Assembly: GCA_016290595.1 (NCBI GenBank)
Contig: JAEEUR010000017.1
Location: 1-35,294 of the forward strand
Source of the DNA: Lachnospiraceae bacterium
GTDB lineage: Bacteria > Bacillota > Clostridia > Lachnospirales > Lachnospiraceae
Length of the DNA: 35,294 bases
Direction of reading: 5' to 3'
The position numbers were made by a program, and so were the translations under genes. Position 1 is the stretch's first letter. The number at the start of each line of letters is the position of its first letter. Positions 7,112 to 14,232 of this stretch are shown in pieces. The notes under the pieces are model-generated. The model was not told where the DNA came from, did not search any database, and worked only from the letters and a program-made list of their open reading frames with translations.

Positions 7112-7714
7112 ATGGCTGACCTGATCGTGGTCTGCGGGCCGCAGGCCGTCGGAAAAATGACGGTGGCGGAAGCCTTACGGGATAAGCTTCGCTGGAACAT
7201 GATGATGAATCATGACAGCATCGAGATGTCGGACAAGATCTTCGGCTTCGGCACGCCGGCGCAGAAGGAATTCAACGCGGCCTTCCGCGAGAAGGCTTTT
7301 GAACTGGCGGTCAAACACGGCGTCGATCTGATCTTCACCTACGTCTGCGCCTTTGAAATGCAGGAAGAACGGGACTATCTGACCAAGCTGCACGACCTCT
7401 TTGTAAACGGGGGCGGCAGCTTTTATTTTGTTGAACTGAGCGCGGACCTTGAGGCCCGGCTGGCCCGGAACGAGACGCCGCACCGGATGGAGCGCAAAGC
7501 TTCCAAGCGGGACGTTGCCTGGAGCCGGAGGAATCTGCTGGAAGATGCGCGCGATCACCGCCTGAACAGCGAAGAGGGCGAGGTCTGGTTTGAACACCAC
7601 CTGAAGATCGACAATACGGACCTGTCCCCGGACGAGGTCGCGGACCGGGTCATCAGCGCCTTCGGCTTAACGCCCAGCGAGAAGGACGAAAGGGAATACC
7701 GCTACGGGGTCTGA
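7112..7714 (+). CDS. P-loop nucleotide kinase-like / AAA-family ATPase
   Basis: A 200-residue cytoplasmic protein that opens with a Walker A motif, GPQAVGKMT (residues 9-17), after a beta strand. This layout is seen in small shikimate kinase-like or zeta-like P-loop kinases annotated as 'AAA family ATPase'. A DLIFTYV strand near 70 and a late arginine-rich segment (HRMERKASKRD, about 129-139) could form a lid that closes over ATP. The substrate is not readable. The start ATG follows GGAGAGGAGAAG. No antitoxin-like partner is next to it, so a zeta-toxin role is not supported. The downstream genes run the same way with short gaps. Confidence 0.7.
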   Translation: MADLIVVCGPQAVGKMTVAEALRDKLRWNMMMNHDSIEMSDKIFGFGTPAQKEFNAAFREKAFELAVKHGVDLIFTYVCAFEMQEERDYLTKLHDLFVNGGGSFYFVELSADLEARLARNETPHRMERKASKRDVAWSRRNLLEDARDHRLNSEEGEVWFEHHLKIDNTDLSPDEVADRVISAFGLTPSEKDEREYRYGV

Positions 7715-7761
7715 CGGCTCCGGACGGCACGGCAAAAGCGGCAGAAAGGAAGAGTAGGATC

Positions 7762-8076
7762 ATGATCGGCAAAATCATCGGCGTGAGCGTGACCGGCGCG
7801 GTCGGCGCCCTGCTGGCCGTTTTCGGCTGGCTGATCTGGAAGAAGGAAAAGATCACGCTCCTGCACGACTATCATACGGATAAAGTCGCCCCGGAAAACC
7901 GGAAGGCTTTTTGCACGCTTTCCGGCATCGGCATCCTCGTCATCGGGATCGGGCTGCTGATCACCGCCCTGCTGCTCGGCATCACGGAGTCGGCGGCCAG
8001 CTTCCTGTGCTTTGCCGCCGCCTTCATCGCCGGCCTGGCCCTGCTGATCACGGCGGGGAGAAAATACAATACCTGA
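7762..8076 (+). CDS. DUF3784-type small membrane protein
   Basis: A 104-residue protein with three hydrophobic segments: about 5-25 (IIGVSVTGAVGALLAVFGWLI), 51-71 and 79-99. A short charged loop between the first two carries LLHDYHTDKV and PENRKAFC. This pattern (one helix, 'ml.gy...' loop, two helices) fits the DUF3784 family of Firmicutes membrane proteins, whose function is unknown. It follows the kinase-like gene by 47 bases and precedes the next gene by 20. Nothing in it indicates transport or catalysis. Confidence 0.65.
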   Translation: MIGKIIGVSVTGAVGALLAVFGWLIWKKEKITLLHDYHTDKVAPENRKAFCTLSGIGILVIGIGLLITALLLGITESAASFLCFAAAFIAGLALLITAGRKYNT

Positions 8077-8096
8077 TCACGGCTTCGGGAGGCACC

Positions 8097-8753
8097 ATGA
8101 GCTATATCAAGGACGAATACAGCGTTAGCTATAACGGAAAGATCATCGGATACTACTACGTTTACACGAACGGCTGCGTCAGCTACAGCCCGGCCTGGGG
8201 CTGTCCCTGGGACATCGAAAAAGAGCTGAAGGAACTGGGCCTTGAGCGTGAAATAAAGGAGACGGACACGATCAGGCTGTTCTCCGGACTGATCAACGAC
8301 GAAAAGCGAGTGCCAGGCCGGAAGCGGATCATCTACGAGGACGGCCCGCTGCGCATGGAGAGGGAGCCAAAAGCGACCGCGAAGCGTTACTCCGTCTACC
8401 GGCGCAGCGCCGCAAAAGGCGAGCCGGACTACTCGCCGCTGCCCCATGATGCGCCGCATCACGAAGGCTCGAAAACGCCGACGGGCATGCGCGAGTGGGC
8501 TTCCTGGTACGCTTTCAACAAGATGGACGACGGCACCTATGAGGCGGAGCTGGACGAAGCCTGGTGGTGGGGCGGCGGCCACAACGACGGCGGCACGATA
8601 CACCGCGAGATCCCGGAGGAGTGGTTCGACCTGACCTACGGGGAATTCCTGGAGCGCGTGGTAACACTGGCCTCGGCCGCTCACTACGGCTTCACGGCGG
8701 AAATGCTGAACCAGAAGCCCGGCCTGAAGAGGTTTTTCGGGTTTGAAGACTGA
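8097..8753 (+). CDS. Hypothetical protein, Trp/Gly-rich C-terminal half
   Basis: A 218-residue protein I do not recognise. I chose the ATG at 8097 because it follows CGGGAGGCACC and removes an upstream extension that only shadows the DUF3784 gene. The N-terminal ~40 residues (SYNGKIIGYYYVYTNGCVSY) look beta-rich; the C-terminal half holds DEAWWWGGGHNDGG and a helix ending in NQKPGLKRFFGFED. There are no signal peptide, membrane segment or cysteine clusters. The neighbours are small accessory genes in the same direction, so it may share their transcript. No function is proposed. Confidence 0.65.
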   Translation: MSYIKDEYSVSYNGKIIGYYYVYTNGCVSYSPAWGCPWDIEKELKELGLEREIKETDTIRLFSGLINDEKRVPGRKRIIYEDGPLRMEREPKATAKRYSVYRRSAAKGEPDYSPLPHDAPHHEGSKTPTGMREWASWYAFNKMDDGTYEAELDEAWWWGGGHNDGGTIHREIPEEWFDLTYGEFLERVVTLASAAHYGFTAEMLNQKPGLKRFFGFED

Positions 8754-8788
8754 ACGCCCGGACGTTTCGGAGAGGAGAGGATCGCGAT

Positions 8789-9271
8789 ATGGAGCGCGTG
8801 AGAAGAAAAGACCGTGAAGTCACGGATACGGAAGAGATTTTGAGCATCGTAGAGAAAACGAAGGTCCTGCATCTCGGCCTTCTGGATGCGGGATACCCGT
8901 ACGTGGTCCCGCTGCATTACGGCTATGAATATGCGGCAGGCAGTCTGATCTTTTACCTCCACAGCGCGAAAGAAGGACACAAGCTGGACCTGATCCGCAA
9001 GAATCCGCAGGTCTGCGTGGAACTGGAATGCGGCGTCGAACTCGTCTCGGGCGGCGAGATCCCCTGCAAATACGGGGCGGCGTATGCCTCCGTCATCGGA
9101 CGCGGAACCGCGGAGCTGCTGACGGATGAGCAGGAGAAAATAAAGGGCCTGAAGCTGCTGATGGCGCATCAGACGGGAAGGGCCTTCGACATGGACGGCA
9201 GCATGGCGGCGAAGGTCGCGGTGATCCGGATCACGGTATCCGACTTTACCGCCAAAGCCAGACGGACGTGA
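8789..9271 (+). CDS. Nim-like pyridoxamine 5'-phosphate oxidase family flavoprotein
   Basis: A 160-residue split-barrel flavin-binding protein of the NimA type. Family features include an N-terminal RRKDREVTD, the strand LHLGLLDAGYPYVVPLHYGY (29-48), FYLHSAKEGHKLDLIRKNP (55-73) and a late YASVIGRGTAELL. Members bind FMN or related cofactors, and some reduce nitroimidazoles. Whether this one does is unknown, because the family is broad. The start follows GAGAGGAGAGG. It sits in a run of small cytosolic genes together with a flavodoxin, which would fit redox chemistry but does not prove a shared pathway. Confidence 0.85.
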   Translation: MERVRRKDREVTDTEEILSIVEKTKVLHLGLLDAGYPYVVPLHYGYEYAAGSLIFYLHSAKEGHKLDLIRKNPQVCVELECGVELVSGGEIPCKYGAAYASVIGRGTAELLTDEQEKIKGLKLLMAHQTGRAFDMDGSMAAKVAVIRITVSDFTAKARRT

Positions 9272-9283
9272 AAGGAGCGGAAG

Positions 9284-9634
9284 ATGGCCTCGAGCAGGGA
9301 ATATCTGGATTTTATCCTGGAGCAGCTTTCCGGGCTGGACGAGGTATCATGGCGGGCGATGATGGGAGAGTATATCCTTTACGTCCGCGGCAGGATCGTG
9401 GGCGGGATCTACGACGACCGCCTGCTTGTGAAGGCGACGAAAGCCGCCCTGGAGAAGATGCCGGACGCGGAGCGCGAGCTGCCGTATGAAGGCGCGAAGG
9501 AAATGCTGCTCGTAGAGGACGTCGAGAACCGGGCGTTCCTGCAGGCGCTGCTGGATGCCATGGCCGACGAACTGCCGGCCGCGGGAAAGAAGAAACGGCC
9601 GCGCCGCGCCGAAGAGGAGGAAAGACGATGCTGA
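9284..9634 (+). CDS. TfoX N-terminal domain protein
   Basis: A 116-residue protein of the TfoX/Sxy N-terminal family. The stretch SWRAMMGEYILYVRGRIVGG (about 22-41) followed by DDRLLVKAT is the family hallmark, normally 'R.MFGGYGIY..G..F'. The end is a lysine/arginine-rich tail (KKKRPRRAEEEERR). Stand-alone TfoX-N proteins are common in Clostridia and are not shown to control competence as Sxy does in Proteobacteria. Start follows AAAGGAG. Its last bases overlap the next start by 7, so the two are translationally linked. Confidence 0.8.
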   Translation: MASSREYLDFILEQLSGLDEVSWRAMMGEYILYVRGRIVGGIYDDRLLVKATKAALEKMPDAERELPYEGAKEMLLVEDVENRAFLQALLDAMADELPAAGKKKRPRRAEEEERRC

Positions 9635-9837
9635 TCGAATGGACCGACGGTTTTGAGATCCGGGTGCGCACGGAGGGAAACGAAGCGCTGATCTCCGCCA
9701 ACCGGGAGGGCCTGCTTTCCCTGGCCGCGCAGCTTACGGCTCTGGCGGAGGAAGCGCCGGGCAGCCATATCCACTACGGCGAATACGATTCGCTGGAGGC
9801 AGGCTCGGCAGAACTGATCATTGAAAAGATACCGTGA
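9628..9837 (+). CDS. Imm32-like small protein
   Basis: A 69-residue protein with the pattern ISANREGLLSLAAQLTALAE, then GSHIHYGEYDSLEAGSAEL and a final strand LIIEKIP. This matches small proteins grouped with the immunity protein 32 family, found widely as single genes in Firmicutes. No polymorphic toxin is encoded nearby, so an immunity role here is not supported by context. It overlaps the TfoX-N gene, and GAGGAGGAAAGACG gives it a clear ribosome binding site. Confidence 0.6.
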   Translation: MLIEWTDGFEIRVRTEGNEALISANREGLLSLAAQLTALAEEAPGSHIHYGEYDSLEAGSAELIIEKIP

Positions 9838-9869
9838 GGAGATAAACAGGAACGGGGAGCTTAAGAAAC

Positions 9870-10358
9870 ATGAAAGATCTGATCGTATTTTATTCTCTGG
9901 AGGGAAACACCGCCTACGCGGCGGAACGGATAAAGAGCAGGACCGGCGCGGATACGCTGCGCCTGGTCCCGAAAAAAGCGTATCACGATAAGGGCTTCGC
10001 CAAGTTTTTCTGGGGCGGAAAGAGCGCCGTGATGGCGGAAACGCCGGCGCTGGAAGACTATCAGCTAAACCTGGCCGAGTACGACCGGATCATCTTCGGA
10101 TTTCCGGTCTGGGCCTCGAACTACACGCCGCCGCTCCGGACCTTCATCCGGGACAATGCGGAGGCCTTAAAGGGCAAGCGTTTTGCGGCCTTTGCCTGCC
10201 AGAGCGGAGCCGGGGCGGAAAAGGCGCTGGCGAAACTGGCGAAAAGTCTGGAAATCGACGCGTTTGAGGCGACGGCCGTCTTTATCGATCCGAAGGCCAA
10301 GCCCGCGCCGGACAAGGAGGCGCAGATCGACGCCTTCTGCAGCGCCCTTCTTTCCTGA
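9870..10358 (+). CDS. Flavodoxin
   Basis: A 162-residue electron carrier that binds FMN. The phosphate-binding loop YSLEGNTAYAAERI (9-22) sits after the first strand; the family usually has 'S.TGNT'. IIFGFPVWASNYTPPLRTF (about 75-93) carries the aromatic-containing loop near the flavin, and CQSGAGAEKALAKL is the later loop. Length is typical for short-chain flavodoxins of the Clostridial 'NAD(P)H-dependent' group, which share a GFPVW motif. Electron partners are not readable. It stands 32 bases after the Imm32-like gene and 12 before the AraC regulator. Confidence 0.9.
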   Translation: MKDLIVFYSLEGNTAYAAERIKSRTGADTLRLVPKKAYHDKGFAKFFWGGKSAVMAETPALEDYQLNLAEYDRIIFGFPVWASNYTPPLRTFIRDNAEALKGKRFAAFACQSGAGAEKALAKLAKSLEIDAFEATAVFIDPKAKPAPDKEAQIDAFCSALLS

Positions 10359-10370
10359 GAGGAAACGGAT

Positions 10371-11351
10371 TTGAACAGATCACTGCTGGAAAAGTTATCG
10401 GCTGTGACGCAGGAGGAGAGCCGCATCCTGGCCGGGGAGACGCAGATCGACCGGAGCCTGTACATGGACGGGACGCGGGACGTGATCTCCGGCGATAAGC
10501 TGCTGCCTGCCGGGCGGATCATCACGATCCGTCCGCACACGCGCTTTACGGCCTTCCCGGAACACACGCACGATTACGTGGAGATGGTCTACATGTGCGC
10601 GGGTGAGACGCGGCACGTCATCAACGGGACGCCGATCCTTCTTCAGGCCGGCGAGCTGCTGATGCTGGGCCAGCATGCGCGGCAGTCCATCGAGGCGGCG
10701 GGAGAGGGCGACGTGGCCGTGAATTTCATCGTGCGGCCGGCCTTTTTCTCCGGAACGCTGCCGTTTTTAGGCGAAGAGGAAACGCCTCTCAGGCGCTTTA
10801 TCGTGAGCTGCCTGACGGGAGAAACGGAAGCCGGGTATCTGCTGTTTCACGTCTCCGACGTGCTGCCGATCCAGAACCTGATTGAAAACCTGCTCTATAC
10901 GCTGACGGAGGAGGTCCCGAACCGGCGCGGCATCCTGCAGAGCACGATGGGCCTTCTGTTCGCGCAGCTTTTAAATCATACCGACGCCCTGCAGTTTGAG
11001 ACGCCGGAGCAGAACGCGGTCCTGTCCGTGCTGCGTTCTATCGAGGAGCATTATGCCGATGGGAGCCTGACCGGGATCGCCGGACAGCTCCACTACGAGC
11101 TGCCGTATCTGTCCCGCCTGATCCGGCAGACGACGGGGAAGAATTATACGGAACTGCTGCAGGAAAAGCGCCTGAGCCAGGCGGCCTGGCTGCTGCGGAA
11201 CACGGAAAAACATGTGGATGAGATCGCCCTGTCCGTGGGCTATGAAAATATCAGCTATTTCCACCGGATCTTTGCGGCGCGCTTCGGAAGCTCGCCGAGA
11301 AAGTACCGGATAATGCAGGAAAAGGAAAAAGCATGGAAAACGAATTCATAA
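10371..11351 (+). CDS. AraC-family transcriptional regulator with cupin domain
   Basis: A 326-residue regulator. The N-terminal half holds a cupin-type sensor (FTAFPEHTHDYVEMVYMCAG at about 63-82, then a GELLMLG turn). The C-terminal ~100 residues form two helix-turn-helix motifs (LSRLIRQTTGKNYTELLQEK; VGYENISYFHRIFAARFGSSPRKYR), the AraC DNA-binding signature. The start is TTG at 10371, after GAGAGGAAACGG. AraC/RhaS-type proteins of this shape often sense sugars. The next gene overlaps it by 19 bases, so it may once have controlled the esterase and rhamnose genes around it, most of which are now broken. The effector is unknown. Confidence 0.9.
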   Translation: MNRSLLEKLSAVTQEESRILAGETQIDRSLYMDGTRDVISGDKLLPAGRIITIRPHTRFTAFPEHTHDYVEMVYMCAGETRHVINGTPILLQAGELLMLGQHARQSIEAAGEGDVAVNFIVRPAFFSGTLPFLGEEETPLRRFIVSCLTGETEAGYLLFHVSDVLPIQNLIENLLYTLTEEVPNRRGILQSTMGLLFAQLLNHTDALQFETPEQNAVLSVLRSIEEHYADGSLTGIAGQLHYELPYLSRLIRQTTGKNYTELLQEKRLSQAAWLLRNTEKHVDEIALSVGYENISYFHRIFAARFGSSPRKYRIMQEKEKAWKTNS

Positions 11352-12170
11352 AAACAACGCTGTCCGGTCCTGTCCGCGGTCTAATGGAAAATGGCGTGGA
11401 GACGTTCCTGGGGATCCCCTTCGCGAAGGCGGAGCGCTTCGCCTATGCGCAGCCGGTCGATGCCTGGGAGGGAACGCTGGACGCCACGCGGTTCGGTCCG
11501 GCCTGCCCGCAGTACCGCGCCTGGTTCCCGCATCTGGACAATCCCGAGCGCCTCTTTTATTTTCGCGAATTCCGGGAAGGGCTGGACTTTGTCTACGACG
11601 AAAACTGCCTGAATCTGAATATCTACGCGCCGGAGCAGGCGGAAAACTGCCCCGTCATTCTGTATTTTTACGGCGGCGGCTTCAATTCGGGCTGCAACGC
11701 GGAGGAGCCCTTCCGCGGGTACGGCCTGGCGAAGCGCGGCATCGTGACGGTCTTTGCCAATTACCGCGTGGGACCGCTGGGGTATCTGGCGCATGAAGAG
11801 ATCCAGAAAGAATTCGGCCGGGACGGCAACTTCGGCCTGGACGACCAGCTGACCGCTCTGCGCTGGGTCCGAAAGCATATCGCGGCTTTCGGCGGGGACC
11901 CGGAAAATATCACGCTGATGGGCCAGAGCGCCGGCGCGATCTCCATCCAGTATATGTGCTTAAATGAAGCGAACCGGGGGCTGTTCAGGCGCGCCCTCAT
12001 GATGTCCGGCGCGGGCCTGTTTCCCCGTTTTGCCCTGCCGAAGCCGGCGGCCGAAACGCACCCCTACTGGGAGGCGTTTCAGGAAGCGGCGGGCTGCCGG
12101 AGCCTTGAGGAGCTGAAAGAAATGGGTACGGCGGACCTGTTCGCGGCGCACGAGCGCTTCAAACAGGGAC
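11333..12170 (+). pseudogene. Carboxylesterase type B, 3' end deleted
   Basis: The first ~278 codons encode a serine carboxylesterase (pNB esterase-like): FLGIPFAKAERF, NCLNLNIYAPE, YFYGGGFNSGC (oxyanion hole), and the nucleophile elbow GQSAGAISIQ. Normal members run about 450-550 residues and carry the catalytic Glu/Asp and His in the last third. Here homology stops around AHERFKQG at 12165. The next bases belong to a rhamnulose-1-phosphate aldolase in another frame, while the esterase frame runs on as nonsense to 12415. So the acid and histidine of the triad are lost and an active enzyme is unlikely. It overlaps the AraC gene by 19 bases. Confidence 0.85.
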
Positions 12171-12338
12171 GGAAAAGATCTGGACGAGACCTTCGGGCTG
12201 ATCGAGACCGCGGAGAAGGCGGCCGAGATCTACATGAAGATCGCCCACCTGCCGCTCGTGAACACCATCACCGACGAGCAGATGCATCTGCTGGAGAAGC
12301 GCTTCGGCGTGAAGGCGAGAGAAGGATACCTGGAGTAA
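12171..12338 (+). pseudogene. rhaD: 3' fragment of rhamnulose-1-phosphate aldolase (rhaD)
   Basis: In the frame starting GGA at 12171 there are 55 codons and a TAA at 12336-12338: KDLDETFGLIETAEKAAEIY, an intervening stretch, and ITDEQMHLLEKRFGVKAREG. This matches the C-terminus of RhaD, the class II aldolase that splits rhamnulose-1-phosphate; the E. coli protein ends with a comparable 'GLIDTAEK...RFGVTP' segment. The zinc site and catalytic core, in the N-terminal three quarters, are missing. The fragment starts exactly where the esterase ends, in a different frame. One deletion joining two formerly separate genes explains both. Confidence 0.75.
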
Positions 12339-12352
12339 GCGGCAGCAAGCCG

Positions 12353-12403
12353 TCCCCTCCCGCCTGCTTTGCAGGCACCCTCCCCCGCCTGTCGCGGGGG
12401 AGG
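12353..12403 (+). repeat. Intergenic double-hairpin repeat
   Basis: Two adjacent hairpins: GCCTGC-TTT-GCAGGC (12362-12376) and CCTCCCCCGC/GCGGGGGAGG (12379-12403), introduced by another CCCCTCCC. Such C-rich double hairpins are scattered through Clostridial intergenic regions. I infer it is a dispersed repeat from its form; only one copy is visible here. Confidence 0.5.
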
Positions 12404-12428
12404 ACAAGAAGATAGCAAAAGGCTGTTT

Positions 12429-12463
12429 ATCCCGACAAACCGGTCGTTTGTCGGGATCTTTAT
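12429..12463 (+). terminator. Rho-independent terminator after the rhaD fragment
   Basis: ATCCCGACAAAC (12429-12440) pairs perfectly with GTTTGTCGGGAT (12446-12457) around CGGTC, followed by CTTTATATT. Confidence 0.85.
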
Positions 12464-12499
12464 ATTCTTGAGATAATCTGCGATTGCCGCGGCTGCGGA

Positions 12500-12528
12500 T
12501 TGAAAACACAGCCTGTTCCCTGTATAAT
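12500..12528 (+). promoter_or_regulatory. Sigma-A promoter of the DUF2804 gene
   Basis: TTGAAA (12500-12505), 17 bases, TATAAT (12523-12528). It lies 66 bases before the start codon and just after a terminator. Confidence 0.8.
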
Positions 12529-12594
12529 GGATAAAAAGGATCGGGATCGGCTGCCGTCTCGGAACGGAAAAGCGCCAATCGGAAAGGACGGATC

Positions 12595-13668
12595 ATGGAA
12601 AAAACCTATAGAGGCTGGCAGGAATGGGATCAGCCGGGCGAACAGAAAGAGTATACGGAGCCCACGCCGCTCCTGGGGAAAGACGGAACGTTGCAGGCGG
12701 CCGGCTGGGCCCGGCGCGGTCTTTTTCAATATGACCGCAGCCGGGTGAAGCACAAAATGCGCCGCAAGGAGTGGGATTTTTATCAGATCTCGAACGGCAG
12801 TTATATGGTGCAGCTGAATTTCGCGAACATCTCGCTGGGAGGCTACGCTTCCGCGATGCTGGTGGATCTGAAGAACCACAAGATCCTGGCGAATGCGATG
12901 TCGCCTTTCCTGGGCGGGGCAAACAAATACGTGCTGCCGGAGCGGGGCGACGAGCCGAACTACGTGAAATTCAAGGTCGGAAAGGCGGCGTTCATCGCCG
13001 ATACGCGGGAAACGGGCCGGCATCTGCACTTTGAAATGGGAGAGGTAGAGGCGGACTTTACCATGGACATCCTGCCCGGGCAGGAGAATATCACGACGGT
13101 GCTGCCCTTCGACGGATTTCCGGACCGCTATTTCATGACGACCAAACAGAACTGCCTGCCCTGCGAAGGCGTTTTCAAAGCGCCGGGCCTGGAGCAGCAT
13201 TTCTCGAAGGAGGATACTTTCTGCGTGCTGGACTGGGGCCGCGTGTGCACGCCCTACCGCCTGGTCTGGTACTGGGGGAACGGGTCCGTCTGGCTGACGG
13301 AAGAGGACGGCTCGAAGCATCTCTTCGGCTTCGAGATCACCTGGGGCATCGGCAACGAGTCCCACGCGACCGAGACCTGCCTGTTCTATGACGGGAAGGC
13401 ACACAAGATCGGGCCGGTGGACGTGGAGACCTTCCCGAAGCCGGACGGCTACGAGAAGACCTGGAAGTTCATCTCCCGGGATGGTCGTTTTGACCTGAAG
13501 ATGGAGCCGTTCTACGACCATCATTCGGACCTCAATATCGGGGTGATGCGCATGCATTCGCATCAGGTCCACGGGCTCTGGAGCGGGACGGCGACGCTGG
13601 ACGACGGAAAGGTGCTGGAGATCAAAGATATGTACGCTTTCTGCGAATATGTAGAGAATCGCTGGTAA
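12595..13668 (+). CDS. DUF2804 family protein
   Basis: A 357-residue protein matching DUF2804 in layout. An N-terminal segment ends in TPLLGKDGTLQAAGWARRGL, and RSRVKHKMRRKEWDFYQISN follows. A long beta-rich body contains LPFDGFPDRYFMTTKQNCLP, CVLDWGRVCTPYRLVWYWGN and FEITWGIGNESHATE. The family often carries the 'EWDYY' and 'DWGRG.WPY' patterns and may be related to lipocalin-like or hydroxysteroid-type barrels, but its function is unproven. There is no signal peptide. It has its own promoter and the ATG follows GGAAAGGACGG. It is intact and isolated between two decayed regions. Confidence 0.85.
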   Translation: MEKTYRGWQEWDQPGEQKEYTEPTPLLGKDGTLQAAGWARRGLFQYDRSRVKHKMRRKEWDFYQISNGSYMVQLNFANISLGGYASAMLVDLKNHKILANAMSPFLGGANKYVLPERGDEPNYVKFKVGKAAFIADTRETGRHLHFEMGEVEADFTMDILPGQENITTVLPFDGFPDRYFMTTKQNCLPCEGVFKAPGLEQHFSKEDTFCVLDWGRVCTPYRLVWYWGNGSVWLTEEDGSKHLFGFEITWGIGNESHATETCLFYDGKAHKIGPVDVETFPKPDGYEKTWKFISRDGRFDLKMEPFYDHHSDLNIGVMRMHSHQVHGLWSGTATLDDGKVLEIKDMYAFCEYVENRW

Positions 13669-13669
13669 T

Positions 13670-13942
13670 TTTTTCTTTGTCATCACAGGAAATTCAAAAA
13701 CAGGGACTATACTCTTTACGGTGACGGACGGATCGCGGACCCTGATCAGCTTCACGCTGAGCGGGAATTATTCAAACGGATGGATCGCCTCCGATACCTT
13801 CAGCCAGGGCGACTCCTACAGCTTAAACCGGGACGGCAGCAGCATTTATAACTGGACGCAGAGCGGTCAGTCCGCCGGAAGCGGCGGCAGCGGCTCCAAG
13901 GGCGGCCAGGGCGGCTGGGGCCCCGGGGGCGGAAGGAAATAA
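13670..13942 (+). pseudogene. Headless C-terminal fragment of a surface carbohydrate-binding-type protein
   Basis: Directly after the DUF2804 stop, an open frame without an ATG or ribosome binding site reads VITGNSKTGTILFTVTDGSR, then FTLSGNYSNGWIASDTF and SSIYNWTQSG, ending in a Gly/Ser tail (GGQGGWGPGGGRK). Beta-strand repeats with Ser/Thr and a GGWGPGG-type ending resemble the C-termini of secreted carbohydrate-binding (DUF4353-like) proteins of Clostridia. The N-terminus and signal peptide are absent. A GTG at 13721 could start a 73-residue product, but nothing supports its translation. It is most likely debris from a deletion. Confidence 0.5.
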
Positions 13943-14012
13943 TAACGCAGCCGGAGAGAGAGGCTGCGGGCCGCACCAATAATCTGATCCGGTTAAAAGA
14001 GCCGAGCGAGCC

Positions 14013-14170
14013 GGACAATACTTTTCGAACGATTTGGCGTAGCGACTAGTGAGAAAAGTTTTCGTCCGGGCACGAGGCGGAGCACGCGTTCTCGAAAGAT
14101 TTCGTCCGGGCGCGAGGCGAGGAGACGCGTTCTCGAAAGTTTTCGTCCGGGTGCGAGGCGAGGATTGTCC
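14013..14170 (+). repeat. Tandem-repeat island bounded by inverted GGACAAT/ATTGTCC
   Basis: Three copies of a 40-41 base unit (TTCGTCCGGG at 14061, 14101 and 14142, each followed by a GCGAGGCGAGG-like stretch and TTCTCGAAAG) plus a degenerate fourth copy at the left (from about 14021). The whole block is enclosed by GGACAAT at 14013-14019 and its reverse complement ATTGTCC at 14164-14170. Units touch without spacers. No gene is supported on either strand; the minus-strand frames across it are repeat-driven. Confidence 0.8.
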
Positions 14171-14232
14171 TCCTCTTGCCAAGGATTTATGAAAATGCTA
14201 CAATACAAAGCAGCATTGAAAGGAGGCTCCCC

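Noticed and set aside
7112-7714. Zeta-type toxin of a toxin-antitoxin pair
   Set aside because: A Walker A motif alone is not enough, and there is no small antitoxin gene beside it.
9628-9837. Immunity gene of a polymorphic toxin system
   Set aside because: Family resemblance only; no secreted toxin, Rhs or LXG protein is encoded nearby.
12460-13755. 431-residue minus-strand frame
   Set aside because: It lies antisense to the intact DUF2804 gene and has no recognisable motif; long shadow frames are common in GC-rich coding DNA.
14013-14170. CRISPR array
   Set aside because: Repeat units of 40-41 bases touch each other, with no unique spacers and no cas genes in the window.
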